From: Fibrella rubiginis
GTDB lineage: Bacteria; Bacteroidota; Bacteroidia; Cytophagales; Spirosomataceae
Assembly (NCBI RefSeq): GCF_017353185.1
Contig: NZ_JAFMYV010000005.1
Coordinates: 1 to 64,000, forward strand
Length of the DNA: 64,000 nucleotides
Direction of reading: 5' to 3'
Shown piece after piece: positions 42,991-51,383 of the stretch (positions are counted from its first letter, which is position 1; each line of letters starts with the position of its first letter). The position numbers and the translations under genes were made by a program. The notes under the pieces are model-generated. The model saw only the letters and a program-made list of their open reading frames with translations, did not search any database and was not told the origin of the DNA.

Positions 42991-44169
42991 TTACCGCTTC
43001 TTTCTCTTCTTGTTGCGGCTGCTACTGCTGCGGGTCGCGTACTTTTTGTCTAGTTGCGTCAGGTCAGCATTAAGCGCCGCCGCCGTTACCACTTCGCGCT
43101 CGCCAATGGGTGTGAGCACGTCAAATGATTCGGGGATGACGCCCTGCTTATTAAGCGCCACGATCTCCAGTACGCGTTTGATGGGCAGCGGGTGCCAGGT
43201 GCTCTCCGAACTGTAGCCAAACCACATGATCTTGCGGAAAATGTCGGTCTTCTGCAAAAACGCGCGTCCCTTCTGGGTTTCCAGCGGCTTTTCCACCGTC
43301 GGAATATCGCGAAGAGCATCGACGTAGGTGTCTAGCTCGTAATTCAGGCAGCATTTCAGCCGTCCGCACTGGCCCGATAGCTTAGCCGGATTCAGCGACA
43401 GGTTCTGGTACCGCGCCGCCGACGTGGTAATGTTTTTGAAGTCGGTGAGCCAGGTAGAGCAGCACAGTTCACGGCCACACGAGCCAAGGCCCCCCAGCCG
43501 CCCTGCTTCCTGCCGCAGACTGATTTGGCGCATCTCTACCCGTACTTTAAACTCGCCCGCCAGCATCTTGATCAACTCCCGAAAATCGACGCGATCCTCC
43601 GACGAATAGTAGAACGTAGCCTTCGTGTTGTCGGACTGAAACTCCACATCCGAGAGTTTCATCTGCAACTTCAGTTCGCGCACTATCTCACGGGCGCGGT
43701 ACAAACTGGGTAAGTCGCGCAGGATAGCCTGCTCGTGCTTTTCCAGGTCACGGGCCGTAGCCACGCGCTGAATCACTTTGGTATCGTCATTAACAGTAAC
43801 GTGTTTGCGTTTCAGTTGCAGCCGCACCAGGTCGCCCTGCATCGAAACGGCCCCCAGATGGTAACCTGAGGCCATTTCGCAGGCCACAAAGTCGCCGGTG
43901 GTGAGGTCGAGATTATGCACGTTGCGGAAATATTCTTTCCGGCCACCCTTGAATTTCACTTCCACCACGGCAATACCGCTTGGTGTCATACTCAGACTGC
44001 CGGGCGTCATGTCGCTCAGCCAGTCGAATGAATTTAATTTATTGCAGCCTCCCGACGAGCAGCCCCCGCTTGAACAACCCGCTGTTTTGGTAGCCACCTC
44101 GGCCCCCGCATCTGTGGTTATTTTCGCTTTGGAGCCACACCCGCCCACTGCGCAGGATTGACATCCCAT
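42991..44169 (-). CDS. ricT: PSP1/RicT-family protein with a Cys-rich N-terminus
   Basis: 392 aa from the ATG giving MGCQSCAVGGCGSK. An upstream start would read through a palindrome and is rejected. The PSP1 domain (about 60-280) has VVEVKFKGGRKEYFRNV, FVACEMASGYHLGAVSMQGDLVRL and GLGSCGRELCCSTWLTDFKNITTSAARYQNLSLNPAKLSGQCGRLKCCLNYELDTY, which carries the conserved cysteines. In B. subtilis RicT acts in the RicAFT complex that binds Fe-S clusters and promotes mRNA processing. The N-terminus has extra cysteines (CQSC, CAVGGC, CSSGGCSSGGC). It lies upstream of purD and recQ on the same strand. The C-terminal tail is very basic. Confidence 0.9.
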   Translation of the reverse strand: MGCQSCAVGGCGSKAKITTDAGAEVATKTAGCSSGGCSSGGCNKLNSFDWLSDMTPGSLSMTPSGIAVVEVKFKGGRKEYFRNVHNLDLTTGDFVACEMASGYHLGAVSMQGDLVRLQLKRKHVTVNDDTKVIQRVATARDLEKHEQAILRDLPSLYRAREIVRELKLQMKLSDVEFQSDNTKATFYYSSEDRVDFRELIKMLAGEFKVRVEMRQISLRQEAGRLGGLGSCGRELCCSTWLTDFKNITTSAARYQNLSLNPAKLSGQCGRLKCCLNYELDTYVDALRDIPTVEKPLETQKGRAFLQKTDIFRKIMWFGYSSESTWHPLPIKRVLEIVALNKQGVIPESFDVLTPIGEREVVTAAALNADLTQLDKKYATRSSSSRNKKRKKR

Positions 44170-44171
44170 AG

Positions 44172-44277
44172 TTAATGTACAATGTATAATGAACAATGTA
44201 CAATGCTTTTGCTGATCAACATACTCGACTCAATGTATAGTCATTGTACATTGTTCATTATACATTGTACATTATTA
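44172..44277. repeat. Heptad palindrome between ricT and purD, core degraded
   Basis: The arms 44174-44205 and 44242-44273 are perfect for 32 bp (heptads ATGTACA, ATGTATA, ATGAACA, ATGTACA), separated by a 36-nt loop with no GCTGACGC tip. The purD stop codon is at 44275-44277, next to the right end. The left end is 3 nt from the ricT start. Confidence 0.92.
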
Positions 44278-45558
44278 ATCCTGGTACCGGATCAGATCCA
44301 GTCCTATATCTTTTCGGAAATACTTTCCGTCAAACTGCACCATCCGGGCCGCTTCCTGCGATTTTCGGATGGCGTTTTCGAGCGAGTTTGCCATAGCCGT
44401 GATGGCCAGCACCCGCCCTCCGTTGGTCACTACAGCACCGTTTTGGTCTGCAGTGCCCGCGTGAAAAGCTGTTACTTCGTCCAGCCGGTCGAGGTCAGTG
44501 ATGGAGTGGCCTTTTTCGTAAGCATCGGGGTAACCACCCGCTACCAGCACCGTTGTCACCGCCGTTTGGGCCGACACCTGCATCGTGACTTTATCCAGTT
44601 CCCCGTCGGCAGCGGCCACCAGCAACTCGACCAGATCGGTCTGAATGCGCGGCAACACCACCTCCGTTTCAGGATCACCCATGCGGGCGTTGTATTCAAT
44701 CACAACCGGTTCACTTTTCACATTCATCAGGCCAATAAAAATAAAGCCTTTATACACGATTCCCTCCTGCTGAAGACCCGCCAGCGTGGGTTTCACAACG
44801 CGCTCTTCTACTTTCCGCAGAAAGGCATCTGTGGCAAATACCACCGGCGACACCGCCCCCATACCGCCCGTGTTGGGTCCGGTATCACCTTCGCCAATGC
44901 GCTTGTAGTCTTTGGCTTCGGGCAGGATTTTGTAGTTGACGCCGTCTGTCAGCACAAATACCGACAGTTCGATACCCCGCAGAAACTGCTCGATCACCAC
45001 GCGGTGACCTGCCCGCCCAAACTGCCCGCCCAGCATGTCGGTAAGGACTTTTTTGGCCTCATTAGCAGTCTCGGCAATAATCACGCCTTTTCCTGCCGCC
45101 AGCCCATCGGCCTTGAGCACAACAGGCAGCGAATGGGTGTCCAGATAGGCCATGCCCTCGGCCACGGTTTCGCTCGTAAACGTCTGCGAAGCCGCCGTTG
45201 GAATACCGTGGGCGTTCATAAATTGCTTCGAGAAATCTTTACTACCCTCCAACTGGGCACCTGCCGCGTCTGGACCAACAATGCGCAGGTGAGCCAAATC
45301 AGGTTCTTTGCGCAAAAAATCAACCACGCCCTTAACCAATGGCTCTTCCGGCCCTACCAGCACTAGCTCAACCTGATGGGTACGAATGGCCGCAGCAATG
45401 GCCGGGAAATCGGTAAAGGCAATGGGCAAGTTAGTAGCCACCTGGGCCGTTCCCGTATTGCCGGGTGCTGCAAAGAGGTGATCGCACAACGGACTCTGGG
45501 CCAGCTTCCACGCAAACGCGTGTTCCCGCCCCCCTGAGCCAAGTATAAGTATATTCAT
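44275..45558 (-). CDS. purD: Phosphoribosylamine-glycine ligase
   Basis: 427 aa. It begins with MNILILGSGGREHAFAWKLAQSP, the PurD N-terminal pattern, and the ATP-grasp region has LPVVLKADGLAAGKGVIIA, EQFLRGIELSVFVLTDG and GLQQEGIVYKGFIFIGLM, then EYNARMGDPETEVVLPRI. It makes glycinamide ribonucleotide in purine synthesis. Normal length. Stop codon overlaps the palindrome on its right; the ATG is 4 nt from the palindrome at 45562. No other pur gene is adjacent. Confidence 0.96.
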   Translation of the reverse strand: MNILILGSGGREHAFAWKLAQSPLCDHLFAAPGNTGTAQVATNLPIAFTDFPAIAAAIRTHQVELVLVGPEEPLVKGVVDFLRKEPDLAHLRIVGPDAAGAQLEGSKDFSKQFMNAHGIPTAASQTFTSETVAEGMAYLDTHSLPVVLKADGLAAGKGVIIAETANEAKKVLTDMLGGQFGRAGHRVVIEQFLRGIELSVFVLTDGVNYKILPEAKDYKRIGEGDTGPNTGGMGAVSPVVFATDAFLRKVEERVVKPTLAGLQQEGIVYKGFIFIGLMNVKSEPVVIEYNARMGDPETEVVLPRIQTDLVELLVAAADGELDKVTMQVSAQTAVTTVLVAGGYPDAYEKGHSITDLDRLDEVTAFHAGTADQNGAVVTNGGRVLAITAMANSLENAIRKSQEAARMVQFDGKYFRKDIGLDLIRYQD

Positions 45559-45561
45559 ACA

Positions 45562-45643
45562 AAATGATGAATGATGAGTGATGAATGATGAATGAGATCA
45601 GCTCTGGCTAATTCATCGTTCATCATTCATCACTCATCATTTA
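45562..45643. repeat. ATGATGA heptad palindrome between purD and recQ with one extra unit in the left arm
   Basis: The left arm from 45562 has units ATGATGA, ATGATGA, GTGATGA, ATGATGA, ATGAGAT. The right arm in reverse complement has ATGATGA, GTGATGA, ATGATGA, ACGATGA, so the left arm has one additional ATGATGA. The centre (about 45597-45610) is degraded. The recQ stop codon is part of the right end. Confidence 0.92.
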
Positions 45644-47869
45644 GTTAGCTACTTCCGAGAGGAATTTGATGCGCATGAGGCGCAACTCCTGCTCGGTGAA
45701 ATCATCACCCTGGAACTGATCCATGGCAATGGCAATATTGTCGGTTTCGGCCCGCATGAAATACTCGAAAATTTCGTCCTGCCGGTCTTCGTCAATAATC
45801 TGGTCGATGTAGTAATCCAGGTTCAGGCGGGTTCCCGAATAGCAAATGTGCTCTACTTCTTCTACTAAATCGACCAGGCTCATGCCTTTCGACTCGGCAA
45901 TTTCGTCGAGATCTACTTTCCGGTCAATCTGCTGAATGATGAAAATCTTGATTTTCGACTTGTTCACCATCGACTTCACGACCACATCTTTGGCCGTTTC
46001 GATCTCATTTTCAGCCACATACTTCGCGATGAGGTCGATGAAGGGCTTGCCAAACTTCTGGACCTTACCCATGCCTACACCGTTGATCTGGGCCATCTCC
46101 TCGCGCGTGACGGGGTAGGTAGTCGCCATCTCTTCCATTGACGGGTCCTGGAAAATAACGTAGGGCGGCAGGTTTTTTTCTTTGGCTACCTTCTTGCGCA
46201 GGGCTTTCAGCAGGCCCAGCAATTCCTCGTCATAGGCGTCGCCACCGTTGCTATTGTTGGCGGCTTCGGCGGCGTCATCATTGGCATCGGTAATTTGCTG
46301 TTCGTAGTCATGATCCTGCGACAGCATGACCGGATAGGGGTCTTCAATGTAGTTGAGGCCCTTTTGCGTCAGCTTCAGAACGCCATAGTTCTCGACGTCT
46401 TTTTCCAGAAAACCGTAGATCGTGATTTGCTTGATGAGCGAACACCAGACATTGCAATCTTCACTGAATGACTTGCCCTGGCCGTAGGTAGCCAGTTTGT
46501 TGTGTTCGTAGCTGGTAACGTACTGGTTATCAGTAGCAGTAAGTACATCGGCAAGGTGGCTTACGTCGAAGCGCTGATCGGTCTGGAGCACTGTTTGCAG
46601 GGCCAGAATAATCTCGTGCTGGGCCTTGAACTTGGGCGTGGGCTTCAGGCAGTTGTCGCAGAAGCCGCAGTCTTTGTCCAGGTAATCGCCGAAATAACCC
46701 AGCAACTGCCGCCGCCGACATACGCCGAGGTTGGCATACGACACCATTTCCGACAGCAGGTGCTTGGCGTTGTCGCGCTCGGTAACGGGCTTGTCTTTGT
46801 TGAATTTCTCCAGCTTCAGAATGTCGTCGTAGCTGTAGAACATAATGCAGTTGCCTTCGAGCCCGTCGCGGCCGGCGCGGCCCGTTTCCTGGTAATACCC
46901 TTCCAGCGATTTGGGCGCGTCGTAGTGAATGACAAACCGCACGTCGGGCTTGTCGATGCCCATACCGAAGGCGATGGTGGCGCAGACCACGTCGACATCT
47001 TCGTTCAAAAACGCGTCCTGGTTGTTCATCCGCGTTTGTGGGTCCAGACCAGCGTGGTAGGGGAGGGCCTTTACGTCGTTGACGCGCAGCAATTCGGCGA
47101 TGTCTTCGGCGGTTTTGCGGCTCAGGCAATACACAATACCCGACTTGCCTTTGTGCTGCTTGATGTATTTGATCAGGCCTTTTTTGGCATCAACTTTCGG
47201 CTTTATCTCGTAATACAGGTTTTTCCGGTTGAACGACGTTTTGTATACGTCGGCATCTTCCATGTTCAGGTTTTTCTGAATATCCTGTTGCACTTTGGGC
47301 GTAGCCGTGGCCGTGAGGGCAATAACGGGCAGGCCCATGCGTCCCGAATGGTGGCCGATATTGTCGACAATGCCCCGGATCTTGCGGTATTCGGGCCGGA
47401 AGTCGTGACCCCACTCCGAAATACAGTGTGCTTCGTCGATGGCCACAAAGGAGATAACGGCCTTTTTAAGAAAGTCGAGGTTGTCTTCTTTGGTGAGCGA
47501 TTCGGGCGCAATGTAAAGCAGTTTCAGCGTGCCGTTGAGGGTGTCTTTCTTCACCTTCGTAATTTCTGCTTTCGACAGCGTCGAGTTCAGAAACTGCGCA
47601 TTAATGCCAAACGCGTTGAGTTGGTCGACCTGATTTTTCATCAGGGCAATCAGGGGCGAGATCACAATAGCGGTCCCCTCCGAGGCAATGGCCGGGAGTT
47701 GATAGCACAGTGATTTTCCCGCCCCGGTGGGCATAATGACGAACGTATTTTTGCCCGTCAGGATGTTGTGAATAATAGCCTCCTGCTCACCCCGGAACTG
47801 GCTGAAGCCGAAAATTTCTTTCAACCGTTCTTTCAGGGTGAGTTGAACGGTCTGGTCAAGCTGCATCAT
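45641..47869 (-). CDS. recQ: ATP-dependent DNA helicase RecQ
   Basis: 742 aa, from MMQLDQTVQL. Walker A is MPTGAGKSLCYQLPA (Lys52). The DEAH box is VAIDEAHCISEWGHDFRPEY and further helicase motifs include VCATIAFGMGIDKPDVRFVIHYDAPKSLEGYYQETGRAGRDG. The zinc-binding Cys lie in CRRRQLLGYFGDYLDKDCGFCDNC, followed by an RQC domain and a C-terminal HRDC region (YDEELLGLLKALRKKVAKEKNLPPYVIF). RecQ is a 3'-5' helicase that can unwind forks, joint molecules and hairpins. Slightly longer than E. coli RecQ, with an acidic C-terminal extension. It is on the purD strand. Confidence 0.96.
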   Translation of the reverse strand: MMQLDQTVQLTLKERLKEIFGFSQFRGEQEAIIHNILTGKNTFVIMPTGAGKSLCYQLPAIASEGTAIVISPLIALMKNQVDQLNAFGINAQFLNSTLSKAEITKVKKDTLNGTLKLLYIAPESLTKEDNLDFLKKAVISFVAIDEAHCISEWGHDFRPEYRKIRGIVDNIGHHSGRMGLPVIALTATATPKVQQDIQKNLNMEDADVYKTSFNRKNLYYEIKPKVDAKKGLIKYIKQHKGKSGIVYCLSRKTAEDIAELLRVNDVKALPYHAGLDPQTRMNNQDAFLNEDVDVVCATIAFGMGIDKPDVRFVIHYDAPKSLEGYYQETGRAGRDGLEGNCIMFYSYDDILKLEKFNKDKPVTERDNAKHLLSEMVSYANLGVCRRRQLLGYFGDYLDKDCGFCDNCLKPTPKFKAQHEIILALQTVLQTDQRFDVSHLADVLTATDNQYVTSYEHNKLATYGQGKSFSEDCNVWCSLIKQITIYGFLEKDVENYGVLKLTQKGLNYIEDPYPVMLSQDHDYEQQITDANDDAAEAANNSNGGDAYDEELLGLLKALRKKVAKEKNLPPYVIFQDPSMEEMATTYPVTREEMAQINGVGMGKVQKFGKPFIDLIAKYVAENEIETAKDVVVKSMVNKSKIKIFIIQQIDRKVDLDEIAESKGMSLVDLVEEVEHICYSGTRLNLDYYIDQIIDEDRQDEIFEYFMRAETDNIAIAMDQFQGDDFTEQELRLMRIKFLSEVAN

Positions 47870-48064
47870 GGTACGCTACTACGGAAGGTGGTTGGAGCTT
47901 AGGGTCTATCGTATCTTTACACAAAGGAATGGCCTTGCAGACGTTCATTTAGACGAAAGCCAGAAGAAGTAGGCTTTGTCGATGGTTTATCGGCACGAGC
48001 TTAGCGAATTTACAACCCATTGCTGGTACTAAGCAGTTAATAGACGTTGAATCTAACAAAAAAT

Positions 48065-49063
48065 ATGCAGTCTATGACGAAGTCTACAACGAACCCCGTG
48101 GCGAAGTCGTCGCTGGTGGCAGTAGCCCGTCAGGTGCTGCTGGCCGAAGCCGATGCCATCCGCGCTGCTGTTGAAGGTGTGGGAGAGGGGTTCGACCGTT
48201 GCGCTGCCGCCATTCTGGATTTGCCCGGTCGGGTGGTAATTACGGGTGTTGGCAAAAGCGCCCTGATCGGCCAGAAAATTGTAGCTACGCTCAACTCCAC
48301 CGGTACCCCTGCGCTGTTTATGCATGCTGCCGACGCCATCCACGGTGATCTGGGCATGGTACAGGCCGACGATATGGTACTGGCCATTTCTAAAAGTGGC
48401 AACACGCCCGAAATAAAGGTGCTGGTGCCGCTCATTCACCGCACGGGTGCCAAATTGATTGCGCTGGTGAGCGAAGCCGGGTCGTATCTGGCCAGGCAGG
48501 CCGACTACGTACTGCTGGCCCCTGCCCCCCACGAAGCCGACCCCCTCAACCTGGCTCCTACCACCAGCACCACCGTAGCCCTGGCTATGGGCGATGCCCT
48601 GGCCATTGCATTGCTTACGGCACGGGGCTTCACCCGACAGGACTTCGCGCGCAACCATCCCGGCGGCAGCCTCGGCAAAAAATTGTACTTGAAAATAGCG
48701 GATCTGTATCCCAATAACGGTTGCCCCTGCGTTGGGGCAGAAGCCAGCATTCACGACACCATGCTCACGATGTCGGCGGGGCGGCTGGGCGCGGCAGGTG
48801 TAGTCGACGCATCGGGCAGCCTGCTGGGTGTCATCACCGACGGCGATGTGCGCCGTATGGTCAGCCGGCACGATGACTACCGCCACCTCTGCGCCCGCGA
48901 CATCATGACGCCCAACCCTATCTACGTCTCGCCCGACGACTACGCTGTGGCGGCCCTGGAAGTTATGCAAACCCGCAACATCACGCAGGTGCTGGTAGCC
49001 GAAAACGGCAACCTGGTCGGGTTTGTCCACCTGCATGATCTGTTGCGGGAAGGGCTGGTCTAA
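48065..49063 (+). CDS. kdsD: KpsF/GutQ family sugar-phosphate isomerase (arabinose-5-phosphate isomerase)
   Basis: 332 aa from the ATG giving MQSMTKSTTN; an upstream TTG would add six residues. The SIS domain (about 50-175) has RVVITGVGKSALIGQKIVATLNSTG, HGDLGMVQADDMVLAISKSGNTPEIKVLVPL and a C-terminal pair of CBS domains (about 210-330). It interconverts D-ribulose-5-P and D-arabinose-5-P for Kdo synthesis. That fits a Gram-negative with LPS. It stands alone, with an A-rich upstream region of 195 nt. No Kdo gene is adjacent. Confidence 0.95.
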   Translation: MQSMTKSTTNPVAKSSLVAVARQVLLAEADAIRAAVEGVGEGFDRCAAAILDLPGRVVITGVGKSALIGQKIVATLNSTGTPALFMHAADAIHGDLGMVQADDMVLAISKSGNTPEIKVLVPLIHRTGAKLIALVSEAGSYLARQADYVLLAPAPHEADPLNLAPTTSTTVALAMGDALAIALLTARGFTRQDFARNHPGGSLGKKLYLKIADLYPNNGCPCVGAEASIHDTMLTMSAGRLGAAGVVDASGSLLGVITDGDVRRMVSRHDDYRHLCARDIMTPNPIYVSPDDYAVAALEVMQTRNITQVLVAENGNLVGFVHLHDLLREGLV

Positions 49064-49142
49064 CCACTCATCAATCTAGATGGCACTCAAACAAGAAAAT
49101 GCTGTATTATTACACCGAAACAAGTGTAACATAACTCCTATT

Positions 49143-49580
49143 ATGAAACGATTACTAGTCGCCGCTGCGTTGCTGACTACCACCGGCGTGTTTGCCCAAA
49201 CAACTACTCCCGCCGCAAATGAGCCCGCAGGCCTGGCAACGGCGTTTATGAAAGCCATGGAGGCCGAAGATGCCTCGGCTATTGCCGCCATCACCACTGA
49301 CGATTTCACCATTGTGAGCTTCGACGGCCAAACCGCCGACCGGGATCTGCTGGGACAGGGTCTTAGTGGTGGTTTTTTGAACCTCGAAACCGCTACCGCC
49401 ACTAACCTGCGCACCCGCAACTACGGCACTACTGCCCTTGTTCTGGGCGATTCGAAATTCAAAGGGTCACTCCAGGGCACCAATTTTAACACCAACCTGG
49501 TTTTCACAATCACCTGTGTAAAAGCGGGTGATAAATGGAAAGTCGCCGCCGCCCAGCTTTCGGGGGGAGCAGCGCAATGA
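49143..49580 (+). CDS. Exported NTF2-like (DUF4440-like) protein
   Basis: 145 aa from the ATG giving MKRLLVAAALLTTTGVFAQ, which is a complete signal peptide. The mature part is a DUF4440/SnoaL-like cone: LATAFMKAMEAEDASAIAAITTDDFTIVSFDGQTADRDLLGQGL and a C-terminal AVVLGDSKFKGSLQ-like strand ending VFTITCVKAGDKWKVAAAQLS. Its role is unknown. The stop TGA is the first triplet of the palindrome's left arm. The next gene on the other strand has its stop at the opposite end of the same palindrome. Confidence 0.85.
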   Translation: MKRLLVAAALLTTTGVFAQTTTPAANEPAGLATAFMKAMEAEDASAIAAITTDDFTIVSFDGQTADRDLLGQGLSGGFLNLETATATNLRTRNYGTTALVLGDSKFKGSLQGTNFNTNLVFTITCVKAGDKWKVAAAQLSGGAAQ

Positions 49581-49705
49581 ATTGATTTACGAATTACGAC
49601 TTACGATGTACGATTTGTTGCTGACGCATGAGTACGCTTACTCTAGCCTGCTCATGCGTCAGCAACAAATCGTACATCGTAAGTCGTAATTCGTAAATCA
49701 ATTCA
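49578..49705. repeat. Perfect 55-bp palindrome whose two ends are the stop codons of two convergent genes
   Basis: Arms 49578-49632 and 49651-49705 are exact reverse complements around an 18-nt loop. The left end is the TGA of the DUF4440-like gene; the right end is TCA, the TGA of the M28 peptidase gene. Heptads from 49588 are TACGAAT, TACGACT, TACGATG, TACGATT. The tip is GCTGACGCATGAG/CTCATGCGTCAGC. Confidence 0.98.
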
Positions 49706-51190
49706 CTCCTTCCACCGCCACTCATTCGCGATTTGGAGGGGGGTGCGCAGGCCCTGAGCGATCAGGTACGTGCGCGTGGTGGCGTCGTCGAAGCGGCGGG
49801 CGGGAATCTGCTCGGCGTCGGCGAGGGCGTAGAGAACCATGGCGCTGTAGCGGACTGTGTTGGTGAGGTGCTCTTTGTTCACCAGGTTCAGGCGGTCGCA
49901 GTTAGCGTGGTAGCAGTCGAGGGTTTCGCGGGGGAGGTTACCGTTCATGCCAATGACGGGCACTCCTTCAATCATAAACGGTTGATGGTCAGAGTGTAGA
50001 CCCGCCTGATTGCTCAGCGTGTTGGCAAAATCCGGGCTTGTCAGGCGCATCACTTCACCGACTTCTTTGAGCAACGGCAGCATATCGTCGCGGCCAAAGG
50101 CGTTGATACCCATCGGGTTATTGGTCATGTCGAGGTTCATCATATACCGAACCTGATCCAGCTTGCCCGCCTTTTTGTAGGCATCGACCATCGCTCGTGA
50201 ACCGAGTAGCCCCTGTTCTTCGCCCATAAACAGCACAAACTCAACCGTGCGGCGGGGCTTCAGCTTCAGGGCTTTGAACGTACGGGCAATGTCCATCACT
50301 GAAAACGAACCGATGCCGTTGTCGATGGCCCCCGTAGCCAGGTCCCACGAGTCGAGGTGACCGCCGATGACTACCTTTTCGCTGGCAAGTTTCGAGCCGG
50401 GCAGCGTAGCCACTACGTTGCGGGCTTTGATCTTACGGCTCGTATTGGTCATGTCGATCACCGCATGGAGCCGCTCTTTGGTTTCGTCGTTCATCCACTG
50501 CCGCAGGGCCGTGCCGCTTTCGTAGGAAATGCACACCGACGGAATTGGAATCAGCTTACCCGTCACCGAGGCCGTGCCCGTGAGTAGCACATTGCCCGGC
50601 ACGAGGTTCACCATAATCACCCCCGCTGCCCCGTATTGAATAGCCAGGGCTGTTTTCTCGGAGCGGTGCAGGTTTCGGGCGCCTTTGGTGGGGGCCGCCA
50701 AACCGATGTTAACCAGCGCGATCTTGCCCGGAATCTTGTCTTTCATCGCCGCAAAATCGCCTTCGAGTCCGTTGCCGATGTCCACAATTTCGCCTTTCAC
50801 GTGCGCTTCAACGGGTGAGTGCGCCAAAGCCACCACTTTTACGTCCCGAAAATTGTCGGACTTGTTGGGCACGATGCTTAGCGAACAGGTGTCGCGTGCC
50901 CAGGCTTCTACCTCAAACGTTTCGTAGCGTACGTCTTTGAACCCGTAGCTACGGAGCAGGTCGTAGGCGTAGGTTTCGGCACGCGCTCCGTTGGCGCTGC
51001 CCGTAAGGCGATGGCCAATGCGGTTGGTGGCGTCGGCGAGGGTTTCATAAGCCCGGCTGTGCTGGCTGACTTCTTCGTTGATAGTACCGAAAACCTTTTC
51101 GAGCGACGGTCGCAGAGGCGAAACGGGTAGGAAGGCCACCGAGCCAATGGCCATGGTGGTGATAATCAGGAGGGTAAAGCGTTGCCTCAT
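49703..51190 (-). CDS. Exported M28-family metallopeptidase with PA domain
   Basis: 495 aa from the ATG giving MRQRFTLLII. Signal peptide (FTLLIITTMAIGSVA). A protease-associated domain is inserted at about 120-240. The zinc site is visible: His and Asp in VIGGHLDSWDLATGAIDNGIGS, Glu-Glu in FMGEEQGLLGS, Asp in NLDMTNNPMG, and His in AGLHSDHQPFMIEGVPV. It is an aminopeptidase of the Gcp/PSMA-like group, probably periplasmic or cell-associated. Substrate specificity is unknown. Normal length for the family. It stops in the shared palindrome. Confidence 0.93.
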   Translation of the reverse strand: MRQRFTLLIITTMAIGSVAFLPVSPLRPSLEKVFGTINEEVSQHSRAYETLADATNRIGHRLTGSANGARAETYAYDLLRSYGFKDVRYETFEVEAWARDTCSLSIVPNKSDNFRDVKVVALAHSPVEAHVKGEIVDIGNGLEGDFAAMKDKIPGKIALVNIGLAAPTKGARNLHRSEKTALAIQYGAAGVIMVNLVPGNVLLTGTASVTGKLIPIPSVCISYESGTALRQWMNDETKERLHAVIDMTNTSRKIKARNVVATLPGSKLASEKVVIGGHLDSWDLATGAIDNGIGSFSVMDIARTFKALKLKPRRTVEFVLFMGEEQGLLGSRAMVDAYKKAGKLDQVRYMMNLDMTNNPMGINAFGRDDMLPLLKEVGEVMRLTSPDFANTLSNQAGLHSDHQPFMIEGVPVIGMNGNLPRETLDCYHANCDRLNLVNKEHLTNTVRYSAMVLYALADAEQIPARRFDDATTRTYLIAQGLRTPLQIANEWRWKE

Positions 51191-51383
51191 GGAGACAGTA
51201 TCAGGTTGTTTGGTAGGAAAGATACGCAAAAAAGAGACAGGCTTTTGCTGTTGAGCAGGGCAAAAAACGGGCTTTTTCGAGCCTCAGACAGGGTCGGCGT
51301 ATGTACGAACAAAGGCGAAAGGGGGTTTGTTCTCCTTGTGGATATGGGTTATCCGCGGGCCATTTTTCCTCACCTTTGCACAG

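Noticed and set aside
44182-45366. 394-aa plus-strand frame opposite purD
   Set aside because: A shadow of purD that begins in the palindrome. PurD motifs are complete on the minus strand.
46502-47713. 403-aa plus-strand frame opposite recQ
   Set aside because: A shadow of recQ, whose helicase motifs are complete on the minus strand.
51340-51356. DnaA-like words TGTGGATAT and TTATCCGCG upstream of ispH
   Set aside because: Each has one or more mismatches, and they look like chance matches near a promoter.
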